In this document: piece after piece, positions 43,102 through 52,047 of the stretch
Numbering within the stretch: position 1 is the first letter of the stretch
Layout: every line of letters begins with the position of its first letter
From: Candidatus Heimdallarchaeota archaeon
GTDB lineage: Archaea; Asgardarchaeota; Heimdallarchaeia; JABLTI01
Assembly: GCA_019056785.1 (NCBI GenBank)
Contig: DXJV01000061.1
Location: 1-56,183 of the forward strand
DNA length: 56,183 bases
Reading direction: 5' to 3'
The notes under the pieces: generated by a model
Database searches by the model: none
What the model saw: only the letters and a program-made list of their open reading frames with translations
What the model was told of the DNA's origin: nothing
Translations under genes and position numbers: made by a program

Positions 43102-44922
43102 TTGACAGATTTGAAAAAAGAGATCGACATATATGGTCGACCAATGTATATGGATTTGAAGCCAAAAGAACCATTAGCTGCAGATGAAAGCACCGAGCTT
43201 CTACACTGTAAAACATGGGATGCAGAAGCAGCCCTTCGGATGTTATATAATAACTTACATCCAAAAGTGGCTCGAAATTGGGAGGAATTAATTGTCTATG
43301 GTGGCTCTGGCAGAGCTGCTAGGAACTGGAAAGAATTTCACAAAATCGTTCGTGCACTAAAAGCATTAGAACCAGATGAAACATTGTGCATCCAATCCGG
43401 CAAAGCAGTTTATGTGGCGCCGACTCATGAAGACGCCCCCCGGGTGGTAATTGCTAACTCAAACCTTGTGGGCAACTGGGCAACGCAAGATTATTTTGAC
43501 CATCTTGATCGTCTGGGATTGATGATGTATGGGCAGATGACTGCTGGGAGCTGGATTTACATCGGAACGCAAGGTATTTTACAAGGAACCTATGAAAGTT
43601 TTGCTGCTGCAGGAAAAATGGATTTCCATACAGATTCGCTGGCTGGAAAATTGATTTTAACTGCTGGTATGGGTGCTATGTCAGGAGCCCAACCAATGGC
43701 AGGAACGCTAAATGATGCAGTCATTATTGATGTCGAAGTTCTCGAGTCAGAGGTCGCCCGTAAGGTCAAAGAAAACTATTGCGACAAAATGACCAAAGAT
43801 CTTGATGAGGCTTTAAAATGGGCTATGGAGGCAAAGGAACGAAAAGAACCCCTCTCAATAGGGTTAATTGGAAACGCAGCAGACATCCATCCCGAATTCG
43901 TGAAAAAAGGGGTCATTCCGGACATTGTCACCGACCAAACAAGTGCCCATGAAGTAAAGAAGTATGTACCAAGCGGATATGATAGAAACTACGTGGAACT
44001 ACTCGAGAGCGGTGTGGAAGTTAGAGAAGGAGAGTATGTTCGAGAATCCTTCAAATCCATGGCGACGCACGTTAAAGCAATGATTGACATGCAAAAGAAA
44101 GGCGCAATAGTATTTGACTATGGGAATGCCATTCGAAATCAAGTGGAATTAGCCATTAAAATTGCAATGGGAAAAGCACCCCCGGAAGGGGGCATGACAG
44201 CAGAAGATGTTGCCGACTTGAAGCGCCATTTGGAACAATTGAACATCCTAACCGTACGAAAAGAGGATGGTGGCTACATCTATCCTGGATTTGTCTTAAA
44301 ATACGTCCGACCCCTCTTTTGTGAAGGGAAAGGGCCATTTAGGTGGGCATGTTTATCTGGCAATCCGAAAGATCTGGCTGCAATAGATGATGCCTTAATT
44401 TCCACATTCCCAGATGACAAACCACTCATTCGTTGGATTGACAGAGTTCGAAAGAAAGTTCCTATCCTCGGCCTTCCGACCAGAATTTGTTGGTTAGGCT
44501 ATGGCGACCGAGCAAAGTTTGGGCTAATAATTAATGACCTCGTCAAAGAAGGAACAGTCACGGCACCTGTTGTTATTGGACGCGACCATTTAGATTGTGG
44601 TTCTGTTGCATCCCCAAGTAGAGAAACCGAAGGAATGAAAGATGGAAGCGATGCAATTGCAGATTGGCCGCTGCTCAATTTTGCCTTAAATGCCATAAAT
44701 GGTGCAAGCTGGGTTTCCTTCCACCATGGTGGTGGTGTAGGCATTGGTAAATCACTCCACGCAGGAATGGTTATCGTTGCAGATGGAACGAAAGCAAAAG
44801 CAAAACGATTACAACGCGTCCTCACCGTTGACCCAGGTACAGGAATAGCCAGACATGTAGATGCCGGCTATGAAAAAGCTTGTCGTATCGCTGAAGAACG
44901 GAACGTAAAAATCCCCAAATAA
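43102..44922 (+). CDS. hutU: Urocanate hydratase (urocanase)
   Basis: HutU converts urocanate to imidazolone-5-propionate with a tightly bound NAD. The 606-residue protein has the expected blocks: [28 protein letters not shown], and [15 protein letters not shown] with the active-site cysteine. [20 protein letters not shown] and [16 protein letters not shown] follow. It is about 50 residues longer than typical bacterial HutU. I accept the TTG at 43,102 because the closest ATG is out of frame. The nadE gene follows by 19 nt, pairing an NAD-dependent enzyme with NAD synthesis. Histidine ammonia-lyase is not in the window. Confidence 0.96.
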   Translation: MTDLKKEIDIYGRPMYMDLKPKEPLAADESTELLHCKTWDAEAALRMLYNNLHPKVARNWEELIVYGGSGRAARNWKEFHKIVRALKALEPDETLCIQSGKAVYVAPTHEDAPRVVIANSNLVGNWATQDYFDHLDRLGLMMYGQMTAGSWIYIGTQGILQGTYESFAAAGKMDFHTDSLAGKLILTAGMGAMSGAQPMAGTLNDAVIIDVEVLESEVARKVKENYCDKMTKDLDEALKWAMEAKERKEPLSIGLIGNAADIHPEFVKKGVIPDIVTDQTSAHEVKKYVPSGYDRNYVELLESGVEVREGEYVRESFKSMATHVKAMIDMQKKGAIVFDYGNAIRNQVELAIKIAMGKAPPEGGMTAEDVADLKRHLEQLNILTVRKEDGGYIYPGFVLKYVRPLFCEGKGPFRWACLSGNPKDLAAIDDALISTFPDDKPLIRWIDRVRKKVPILGLPTRICWLGYGDRAKFGLIINDLVKEGTVTAPVVIGRDHLDCGSVASPSRETEGMKDGSDAIADWPLLNFALNAINGASWVSFHHGGGVGIGKSLHAGMVIVADGTKAKAKRLQRVLTVDPGTGIARHVDAGYEKACRIAEERNVKIPK

Positions 44923-44941
44923 AATAAGGTGGCACAGATCA

Positions 44942-45736
44942 ATGCAACTCCAGCCCACAGTTTTTGATATAGACTGCAAAGCAGTAAGTGAAAAAATCGA
45001 AGATTTCATTTGCGAGTACGTGGCACAATCAAAAACAAAAGGAGTTGTTGTTGGATTAAGTGGAGGGATAGACTCTTCGGTGACTACAGCACTCGCAGTC
45101 CGAGCTTTGGGAAAAAGAAATGTATTGGGGCTTATCCTTCCAAACGCTAACCTTGCACAACATTATGAAGACGACGCGCGTACGCTGGCAAGACAACTGG
45201 GCATTACCGTTAAAAAAGTCTCTATTGCTGATTTTATTTCGGCTTTTACAAAAAATGTTGACATAGAGCTTAGTAAGAATAGACTGGTCTTAGGAAATGC
45301 CATGGCACGGTTCCGGATGATCATCAATTATGCCTATGCGAATTACTATCACTATCTTGTCCTTGGCACCAGTAACAAGACAGAGATAATGGTTGGCTAT
45401 GTTACAAAGTACGGAGACGGCGGGGTGGATTTTGAACCTTGTGGAGGGCTTTACAAAACACAAATTCGTTTAATGGCAAAATACCTGAACATACCAAAAC
45501 CTATTATTGAGAAACCTCCTTCCGCTGGGTTTTGGGACGGGCAGACAGATGAAGGAGAACTTGGCATTACTTACGATTTGTTAGATCTTATTCTCTATGG
45601 TATTGAACACAATTACAATCCAAAGGACATTGCAAAAGAGTTACAAATAAAGGAAATGGTCGTTGAAAGGGTTTTAGAAATGACCGCAAAATCAGAGCAT
45701 AAGAGACACATTCCACCTGTTTTTGAACTCGAGTGA
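44942..45736 (+). CDS. nadE: NH3-dependent NAD+ synthetase
   Basis: NadE makes NAD from nicotinate adenine dinucleotide, ATP and ammonia. The 264-residue protein has the PP-loop LSGGIDSSVTTA, then LGTSNKTEIMVGYVTKYGDG and PCGGLYKTQIRLMAKYL, and PPSAGFWDGQTDE, all standard. It lacks the glutaminase domain of the long form. Transcription with hutU is likely (19-nt gap, GGTGG ribosome binding sequence). Ammonia from histidine breakdown could serve it, but that is only a suggestion. The stop overlaps a hairpin. Confidence 0.95.
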   Translation: MQLQPTVFDIDCKAVSEKIEDFICEYVAQSKTKGVVVGLSGGIDSSVTTALAVRALGKRNVLGLILPNANLAQHYEDDARTLARQLGITVKKVSIADFISAFTKNVDIELSKNRLVLGNAMARFRMIINYAYANYYHYLVLGTSNKTEIMVGYVTKYGDGGVDFEPCGGLYKTQIRLMAKYLNIPKPIIEKPPSAGFWDGQTDEGELGITYDLLDLILYGIEHNYNPKDIAKELQIKEMVVERVLEMTAKSEHKRHIPPVFELE

Positions 45737-45760
45737 GTTCACTCCCCTTTTTTTCTTTTT
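45725..45760 (+). terminator. Hairpin and T-run after nadE
   Basis: GAACTC-GAGT-GAGTTC (45,725-45,740) and the alternative GAGTG-AGTT-CACTC (45,731-45,744) both include the TGA stop. CCCC and a T-rich run to 45,760 follow. This looks like the 3' end of the hutU-nadE transcript. Confidence 0.5.
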
Positions 45761-45838
45761 AAGAAGAAAGCTTTAAGGAGAGCATTTTTTTAAATAATAA
45801 AATTAAACTAATTTCCAATAGCACACGGACGTAGGAAT

Positions 45839-46567
45839 TTGTCTAAATCAATACTTTGCCCGGAAGAACTTGAACTGTTAATCTTTGGTGAGAAAATAGA
45901 ACTCAAACAGCTCCAGGGAAAGCTTATCCATGTTTTTGGCGAAGCCGGAAGTGGCAAAACCTCTTTAGCAATTCAACTTGCCGTAAACTTTTGCGCAAAT
46001 GAACAAAAAGTCGTATTAATTGACACCGAAGGGAAAATAACCGGGCATCAGATGAAAAAATATTTCAGCGGCAAAAATTTTTCGAAACTCAATTCATTAT
46101 TAAAATTGTATCAACCAAAGAATTTTCAAGAGCAATTTGAGCTCATAAATAAGTTAGAATTCTTTCTACAAAATCAGAGTATTGGTTTATTGTTGGTCGA
46201 CACTATTACTAACTTTTACCGACAAGAGTCAACAAACCAATCAAGAGAGAAAAAAGCCTTTAAGAAACTGGCGTTTCAAGTAGCATTATTACGACAAATT
46301 AGCCACCGATTACATTTTCCGGTAATTCTTTTCAACCAAGCAACAATGATTAGGAGAAAGACAAAAGGCGAGCAGGATATTTTAGCCCTTCTTTCCGAAG
46401 AACGCATACGTCCTGTAGCAAAAGCAATTTTACAATATTGGTCTGATAGAGAAATTATTCTTTTATCACATGGTTTTGGACGATTTGAAGCGAGAATTCC
46501 AACGGAAATTGAAGGAAGAGTTAAATTTGAGATTACTGCAAATGGAATCTCACCCCTAAAGAAATGA
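45839..46567 (+). CDS. radB: RadB-like recombinase/RadA paralog
   Basis: RadB is the short archaeal RecA/RadA relative thought to assist homologous recombination. The 242-residue chain is a single RecA-type ATPase core: Walker A GEAGSGKTSL, then VVLIDTEGKI, and Walker B SIGLLLVDTITNFYR. There is no N-terminal helix-hairpin-helix domain, which separates it from RadA. It has a TTG start. The coiled-coil gene and the ABCE1 gene follow on the same strand with short gaps (16 and about 60 nt). Confidence 0.88.
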   Translation: MSKSILCPEELELLIFGEKIELKQLQGKLIHVFGEAGSGKTSLAIQLAVNFCANEQKVVLIDTEGKITGHQMKKYFSGKNFSKLNSLLKLYQPKNFQEQFELINKLEFFLQNQSIGLLLVDTITNFYRQESTNQSREKKAFKKLAFQVALLRQISHRLHFPVILFNQATMIRRKTKGEQDILALLSEERIRPVAKAILQYWSDREIILLSHGFGRFEARIPTEIEGRVKFEITANGISPLKK

Positions 46568-46583
46568 ACCAAAGTGAAGAAGA

Positions 46584-47582
46584 ATGAATGAAACGATTGA
46601 TGTTGAAGAAGAGTTCAAGGACCATCCCGAAGTCATTGCCTTACAAAGGGAACTAAAAGGGATGAGCAAAGAGGTCATGAAAAAAACAATGGATAGCCTA
46701 CGGACAGAAATTACCCAGATCTCAACAAAAATTGCCCAATTAAAAAAGAAACGGGAAGAGCATAATGCTGAAGCAAGGCATTATCGAGCAATGCGTGACA
46801 ATGTAAGCGGTGACAAATTTTCAAATATAAATCAATTACGAGAAAGGGCGAAAGAGGAAAAAGAAGCACGAGATCGGTGTAACGAGGAGATACGTAAGTA
46901 TAAGAAAATTCGCGAAGAGCTTAAAGAGAAAATCAGAGCGGCATGGGGAAAAGTAAAAGAACTGCGCGAGAAATATTACCAAATGAAGGACGAAGTTGGG
47001 GTAATTCCGGAAGAAATTACCAATGAAATCCGTGACCTTGAATGGAAACAACAAACAACGATTCTCACACTGGAAGAGGATGCATATGTCACTAAACGAA
47101 TAACAGAACTTTATGAAAAAGCCTACACAGCACATCTCATTGGATTTTCCTCAAGCGAACTCGAAGCAGCAGTAGAACAGGCAAAGCAACTTTCAAAAGA
47201 GCAAGAAGAAGCCCACCAAAAAGTCCTCTTCTTCCATGAAGAGGGACAAAAGCATCATGAAGCAATGCAACAGATCTATAAGGAGCTGGATGAATTAAGA
47301 GCCGGTGGGGATAAAATGCATCAAAAATATCTCGAGGCGCGTCAAGCAGCAGATTTAGCACATAAAAATATAGTCGAATTGTACAATCAGATTAAATTAA
47401 AACAATTTCTTATTGAATTAATAGAAGATGAGCAAAGCAGAAGAAGACATGAACAAATCCTCAAACAGAAAGCAAAGAAAATAGAAGAAACAAAGAAGAA
47501 ACAGACCGCAAAAAAGAGTTTGAGTTTAGATGAACTCCGGCTTTTGTTGGGTGAAGATGAGGAAGAAAATGGAACTAAATAA
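46584..47582 (+). CDS. Archaeal coiled-coil protein (COG1340-type)
   Basis: The 332 residues are almost entirely charged heptads (KIAQLKKKREEHNAEARHYR, KYKKIREELKEKIRAAWGKV), so the protein should be a long coiled coil. The layout, with a helical break at about 140-165 (GVIPEEITNEI) and the C-terminal KKSLSLDELRLLLGE, fits the conserved archaeal family COG1340. Its function is unknown; a role in nucleic-acid or ribosome-linked processes is guessed from neighbours. It lies between radB and ABCE1 on the same strand. Confidence 0.8.
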   Translation: MNETIDVEEEFKDHPEVIALQRELKGMSKEVMKKTMDSLRTEITQISTKIAQLKKKREEHNAEARHYRAMRDNVSGDKFSNINQLRERAKEEKEARDRCNEEIRKYKKIREELKEKIRAAWGKVKELREKYYQMKDEVGVIPEEITNEIRDLEWKQQTTILTLEEDAYVTKRITELYEKAYTAHLIGFSSSELEAAVEQAKQLSKEQEEAHQKVLFFHEEGQKHHEAMQQIYKELDELRAGGDKMHQKYLEARQAADLAHKNIVELYNQIKLKQFLIELIEDEQSRRRHEQILKQKAKKIEETKKKQTAKKSLSLDELRLLLGEDEEENGTK

Positions 47583-47643
47583 TTTTAAAGCAAATAATTA
47601 AAACAGAGAAATTAATTGACAAGTAAAGAAGTTGGTAGAATCA

Positions 47644-49515
47644 ATGACGCGAGTTGCCATTGTCGAAAGAGAAAAATGTAACAAGAAAAAATGCGCCCTA
47701 GAATGCATCAAATATTGCCCCGTTAACCGAACCTCGGATGAGCCTTGCATTTCCCTCGACGAAAAAACAGGGAAAGCAAAAATCATCGAGCTTTTATGCA
47801 CAGGATGTGGCATTTGTGTGAAAAAATGTCCGAGAAAGGCAATTCAAATCATCAACCTACCGGATGAACTCGAGACTGATTTAGTCCATCGTTACGGGCA
47901 GAATGGGTTTAAACTTTACCGCTTACCAAAACCACGACCCGGAAGTGTTTTAGGGCTAATTGGACAAAATGGCGCAGGAAAGTCAACGTCCTTAAAGATT
48001 CTTGCAGGACAGCTAAAACCCAATCTGGGAAACTGGGACAACCCACCATCTTGGGAGGAGATCATTGAATATTTCCGTGGGTCGGAATTGCAAAACTATT
48101 TTCAAGCCATTCAGGATGGAAAGCTAAAAACAGCAATAAAACCCCAAGAAATCAGTGGACTGCCAAAACATGCGAAAGGAGTGGTGAAAGACCTCCTGGC
48201 GAAAGTGGATGAACGTGGCGCAAAGGATGAAGTTAAGGTTTTACTAAATCTGGAGAAATTTTGGGACAGAGAACTCGCAGTCTTGAGTGGTGGTGAATTA
48301 CAAAGAGTGGCAATTGCAGCAACCATTGTGAAAGATGCTGATGTCTATCTTTTTGACGAACCCTCAAGTTTTCTGGATGTAAAAGAACGAATGAACGCAG
48401 CAACCGCAATTCGTAGCCTAATTGCGGACAACAAGTATATTGTGAATGTTGAACATGATCTTGCGGTTTGTGATGCAATTAGCGATCAAATATCAATGTA
48501 TTATGGCTCAGCGGGGGCATATGGAATTGTCACCCATCCAAAGGGCGTTCGAGATGGCATTAATGTATTTCTCGATGGATTTATTCCTGATGAAAACATG
48601 CGCTTCAGGGACTATAGCATTTCCTTTAGCAGAGTCCCGGCACCATCAGAAGGAAGCATCAGTCATAAAGTTGCCCTGCGCTACGGCGCCTTTACAAAAG
48701 ATTTCAATGGCTTCAAATTCAAATCAGGACCAGGAACAATACACAATTCAGAAATAATTGGAATTATTGGTCCAAATGGCATAGGAAAAACAACCTTTGC
48801 AAAAATTTTGGCAGGCGATGAACAACCTACCACTGGGGAGGTGTATCTCGAGGTTAACTTTAACCAGCAACCTAAAGAGGAAAAAAGTGAGGAAGAAGGA
48901 GAAGAGGAACATATCAAGATCAAAATTGGGCACAAACCACAATATATCAATGTTGACTTTAAAGGCACAGTGGAGGAATTTCTCATTTCAATAAATAAAA
49001 CCTTACTTTCTGACCCGTGGACTCGTGCCGAAATCATCCGTCCATTGAAAATTGAGGATCTTTTAATGCGAAATATCGAAGACCTTAGTGGTGGAGAATT
49101 ACAGAAAATAGCCATTGCCGGAACGCTTGCTCAGGAATGTGAGATGTACCTATTTGATGAACCAAGTGCTTATTTAGATTCCGAAACGCGGATGGTGGTC
49201 GCAAAAATTATTCAAAAGATAATGCGAACAAAAGGACGCGCAGCATTCGTTATTGACCACGACTTAATGTTCATCGACTATTTGAGTGATAATTTAATGG
49301 TCTTCGAAGGAGAACCCGGCGTTCGTGGTAAAGCAAACTCACCTACAGACCTGCGACGAGGAATGAACAAATTCTTGAAATCTATTGATATCACATTCCG
49401 GAGAGACAAAGTTTCAGGAAGGCCCCGAGTAAATAAAAAAGGCTCACGATTGGATAGGGCGCAACGAGAAATTGGGGAATTTTATTATGTCCCCAGCAGT
49501 CTTGAAAAAGAATAA
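47644..49515 (+). CDS. abce1: ABCE1/Rli1 ribosome-recycling ATPase
   Basis: ABCE1 splits ribosomes after termination. Two N-terminal [4Fe-4S] motifs are visible (CNKKKCALECIKYCP and CTGCGICVKKCP). Two ABC domains follow, with P-loops IGQNGAGKSTS and IGPNGIGKTTF, signatures LSGGELQRVAIAA and LSGGELQKIAIAG, and Walker B segments LFDEPSSFLDV and LFDEPSAYLDS. An acidic insert (EEKSEEEGEEEH) in the second ABC domain makes it a little longer than usual. I prefer the ATG at 47,644 over an upstream GTG because MTRVAIVE is the usual family start. The gene is convergent with the epimerase, with only 6 bp between the ends. Confidence 0.97.
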   Translation: MTRVAIVEREKCNKKKCALECIKYCPVNRTSDEPCISLDEKTGKAKIIELLCTGCGICVKKCPRKAIQIINLPDELETDLVHRYGQNGFKLYRLPKPRPGSVLGLIGQNGAGKSTSLKILAGQLKPNLGNWDNPPSWEEIIEYFRGSELQNYFQAIQDGKLKTAIKPQEISGLPKHAKGVVKDLLAKVDERGAKDEVKVLLNLEKFWDRELAVLSGGELQRVAIAATIVKDADVYLFDEPSSFLDVKERMNAATAIRSLIADNKYIVNVEHDLAVCDAISDQISMYYGSAGAYGIVTHPKGVRDGINVFLDGFIPDENMRFRDYSISFSRVPAPSEGSISHKVALRYGAFTKDFNGFKFKSGPGTIHNSEIIGIIGPNGIGKTTFAKILAGDEQPTTGEVYLEVNFNQQPKEEKSEEEGEEEHIKIKIGHKPQYINVDFKGTVEEFLISINKTLLSDPWTRAEIIRPLKIEDLLMRNIEDLSGGELQKIAIAGTLAQECEMYLFDEPSAYLDSETRMVVAKIIQKIMRTKGRAAFVIDHDLMFIDYLSDNLMVFEGEPGVRGKANSPTDLRRGMNKFLKSIDITFRRDKVSGRPRVNKKGSRLDRAQREIGEFYYVPSSLEKE

Positions 49516-49521
49516 AAAAGA

Positions 49522-50943
49522 TTAGAGAAAATCAACCGTTTTCTCTGTCCCTTTATCAGGACCATAGATTCGTTCGTGAGCCCAGGTAAAGGGGCGGGTC
49601 TTTTTTGCCATTTCTTCTAAGAACCAATCCATGATTTTTGCGCTGACATTTTCACCATAAATTTTCGGAGCAGTTCTCATTTGAGAAATCAGTTCCTTAT
49701 CATTTCGAATGTGTTCTACAAGCAAGGCGATATTTTCTGCAGAAGCCGGAGGAACAAGAACATTGGAATGCGCTTCCGAAATTGATTCAGGGCGGTCTGT
49801 GTTAAACCGGAGCGTTAAACAAAGGACTTCCTGAATCTCATTTAGCTCCTCTTGTATGCTGCCTGAATCTGTCAATTCAGCAAAACAGCGTCCGCTCTTC
49901 CAGAATTCAATAACTTGTCCATATTCCCGCCAAAGGGGAGTGAACAGGAAATTGGGATATTTTTCATTGGCTTGCAAGACTTTCTTCCGGAGGTTGAAAA
50001 AATCCAGCGCTTGCCGAGTCGCGGTTAATTCACACCAAGTAATAGGAACGCCTTTCTTCACAAGAGAAAGAACGCCTTGAACTATTGCTTTAAACCTTCT
50101 TTCAGTTAAATTGCCACGGCGATGGACATCAACGCGGATCCAATCGTCATATTCTTCGAGTTGTGGAAAATCAGTGAAAACAGATTCCTTTGGTTTGGGG
50201 ACCAGTTTTATAGCATCCACAACTGAGTTCCCGACAACTCTGATTGATTCATCGGGATAGCCCTCTCGCAAGAGATTTTGGCGGTTAATTTCACATGCTG
50301 CCAAAAGATAATTTGCTCCAGCACCTGAGACAAAAGTATCCCACTGTTCAGGCCAGGGCTCTGCTCGGTTAAGTTCCCACTTTCCTTTCCATTGTTCTCG
50401 AACAAACGCAGAAGGGTCGGAAATACGTTCTTTAAAGAGATTTATATCGTGAAACGAAACAGGGTTCATCCCACGGATACCTGCCTCGTTTTGAGCAACA
50501 CCTGAACGAATAGATAAAAACCATGCTGCGGAGACTATCGCAGCAGTTAAAGTATCGCCGTGGGGGATGGGAACTATTGTTCTCTCAGGGAATTCTTTTT
50601 GGAACCACTTGGCAAGGGAGCCAATTTTATAAAAAATATCAGTCGCTTTTTGTAAGAGGTCACCTTTAATGCGGAGATCTATTAATGGTTTTAAATTAAA
50701 CTCCTTTATCCCGTAACCTAAGAGATCATCAAAGTGTTGTCCAGTAGTAGCACAGATAACAGGGACCCCTTTCTTGTTTGCCCAATAGATAAGAGGGGCT
50801 TGTTTGTAAAAGTCCGGTTTAGTCCCTACGACAACCATCAAGACCCATTTATCCTTATCTGAATTCTTGAAAATGGCACGAATTTCTTCTTCTTGGACAA
50901 TGGGGGGAGAAAAATCTTGTGGCGGATAAAAAGACTGTGGCAT
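49522..50943 (-). CDS. UDP-N-acetylglucosamine 2-epimerase-like enzyme (long form)
   Basis: The 473-residue protein resembles the non-hydrolysing UDP-GlcNAc 2-epimerase (WecB) family. VGTKPDFYKQAPLI corresponds to the usual GTRPExIKxAPL, CATTGQHFDDLL to TGQH, and PIPHGDTLTAAIVSAAWF to VxVxGDTxSxxxGALAAF. VGNSVVDAI and LTDSGSIQEE are the late signatures. Typical members have 360-390 residues; the extra length is mainly a segment around residues 170-215 and a longer tail. Threonine-lysine in place of the N-terminal TRPE arginine pair is a small deviation. It probably makes ManNAc-type sugars for surface glycans; no glycosyltransferase adjoins. Confidence 0.82.
   Translation of the reverse strand: MPQSFYPPQDFSPPIVQEEEIRAIFKNSDKDKWVLMVVVGTKPDFYKQAPLIYWANKKGVPVICATTGQHFDDLLGYGIKEFNLKPLIDLRIKGDLLQKATDIFYKIGSLAKWFQKEFPERTIVPIPHGDTLTAAIVSAAWFLSIRSGVAQNEAGIRGMNPVSFHDINLFKERISDPSAFVREQWKGKWELNRAEPWPEQWDTFVSGAGANYLLAACEINRQNLLREGYPDESIRVVGNSVVDAIKLVPKPKESVFTDFPQLEEYDDWIRVDVHRRGNLTERRFKAIVQGVLSLVKKGVPITWCELTATRQALDFFNLRKKVLQANEKYPNFLFTPLWREYGQVIEFWKSGRCFAELTDSGSIQEELNEIQEVLCLTLRFNTDRPESISEAHSNVLVPPASAENIALLVEHIRNDKELISQMRTAPKIYGENVSAKIMDWFLEEMAKKTRPFTWAHERIYGPDKGTEKTVDFL
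49524..49546. terminator. Hairpin at the ABCE1/epimerase convergent junction
   Basis: AGAGAAAA and TTTTCTCT pair perfectly (8 bp) around TCAACCG. The first base of the left arm is the last base of the epimerase stop codon complement. The structure lies 9 nt after the ABCE1 stop. Confidence 0.45.
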
Positions 50944-51045
50944 TTAACCTATCACCCTAACTAACTATTTGAAAGTAAGGTATTTACTTTACTTAACTAA
51001 TTAAATCTTTTTAAGAATTGCAAAAGTTATTCGGTGAGAAAATTA

Positions 51046-52029
51046 TTATAGGATGCTTTTTTTAAGCAGTTCAAGATTTATTCCTCCCAAAGTAAAAAGA
51101 CTACCGGTCGTAGTGTTATTCACGACAATTTTTGCAGGGGCAAACAAACCAGGATCGATTTTATAAAAGTCACCGCCGACGCTCTGTAAAATCTCAAAAA
51201 AGGGTCTGCCATATTCACTCGAGTGAGAAGAAACGGCTTTTGAAAGAAATGCTTTTAGTTTTGTATCATCATTATAAGCCACTTGAAGAAAGACTTCTGC
51301 TCCATAGGTTAACATGTCATTGGTTCGCCCCATCATTTGCTGAGCATTTTTGTTTATAAGCGGAGCGATAGGGCAAACACCCATTGCTGATTTAACAGTC
51401 AGAATATCCATACCTTGATGGAAAAGCTGATGAAGGGCAGTTTCAATTGAACGCCCGGCAATTTGAATGGCACCAGCCATGCTCGTAGTGGGGGCAAGAA
51501 GAACACAAAGATTGTCAAGAGGGACATTGCATTTTTGTGCCAGATACTCAAGAACGGCATCTGGTGGATAGGCATTAGCCTCAAGGACAATAACAGTTTC
51601 AGGATAATCATCTATAATGGGCAATTGTTCGTAGATGGTTTTGGGCTTTTTTGCTAAAATCCTCGCTGGCCCGCTACCAATTGCTTGATACCCCTCTTTC
51701 TTGATTGCCCAGCCTGCAAATTGTGAGCCAATCGTCGCAACTGCGGGGTGATCAGTCGAAACAAGAACCGCTGGTAAAGTTAGCTTATTCGAGTAGTTTT
51801 TCGTAGTTAAAGAAACTTCCGCAAGACCGCCCATACAAACCTGAATAGTGTATTCGCCGGCCAATAAGCCTCCAGGAGCATTTAGGCCAACATCAAGAAT
51901 GGTGGGACCAAGACGTGTTTCAACCATCTTTCCTTTTATAACCTCTTCCATCTCGAGCATTTCATCGAAAAGGTCCACGGCAGCCTCATTCATTGTTGAT
52001 CTAAAAGGGGCAATCTTTTCTGTCACCAT
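51046..52029 (-). CDS. mch: Methenyltetrahydromethanopterin cyclohydrolase
   Basis: Mch interconverts 5-formyl- and 5,10-methenyl-tetrahydromethanopterin. The 327-residue protein has the family segments STMNEAAVDLFDEML, ETRLGPTILDVGLNAPGG, VLVSTDHPAVATIGSQFAGW, GSGPARILA, NLCVLLAPTTSMAGAIQIAGR and GVCPIAPL. It follows ftr by 18 nt on the same strand, so two consecutive steps of the C1 branch are encoded together. In the absence of methanogenesis genes this likely serves the archaeal Wood-Ljungdahl methyl branch or C1 supply. Confidence 0.95.
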   Translation of the reverse strand: MVTEKIAPFRSTMNEAAVDLFDEMLEMEEVIKGKMVETRLGPTILDVGLNAPGGLLAGEYTIQVCMGGLAEVSLTTKNYSNKLTLPAVLVSTDHPAVATIGSQFAGWAIKKEGYQAIGSGPARILAKKPKTIYEQLPIIDDYPETVIVLEANAYPPDAVLEYLAQKCNVPLDNLCVLLAPTTSMAGAIQIAGRSIETALHQLFHQGMDILTVKSAMGVCPIAPLINKNAQQMMGRTNDMLTYGAEVFLQVAYNDDTKLKAFLSKAVSSHSSEYGRPFFEILQSVGGDFYKIDPGLFAPAKIVVNNTTTGSLFTLGGINLELLKKSIL

Positions 52030-52047
52030 TCTTCACCTTTTTTTTAA

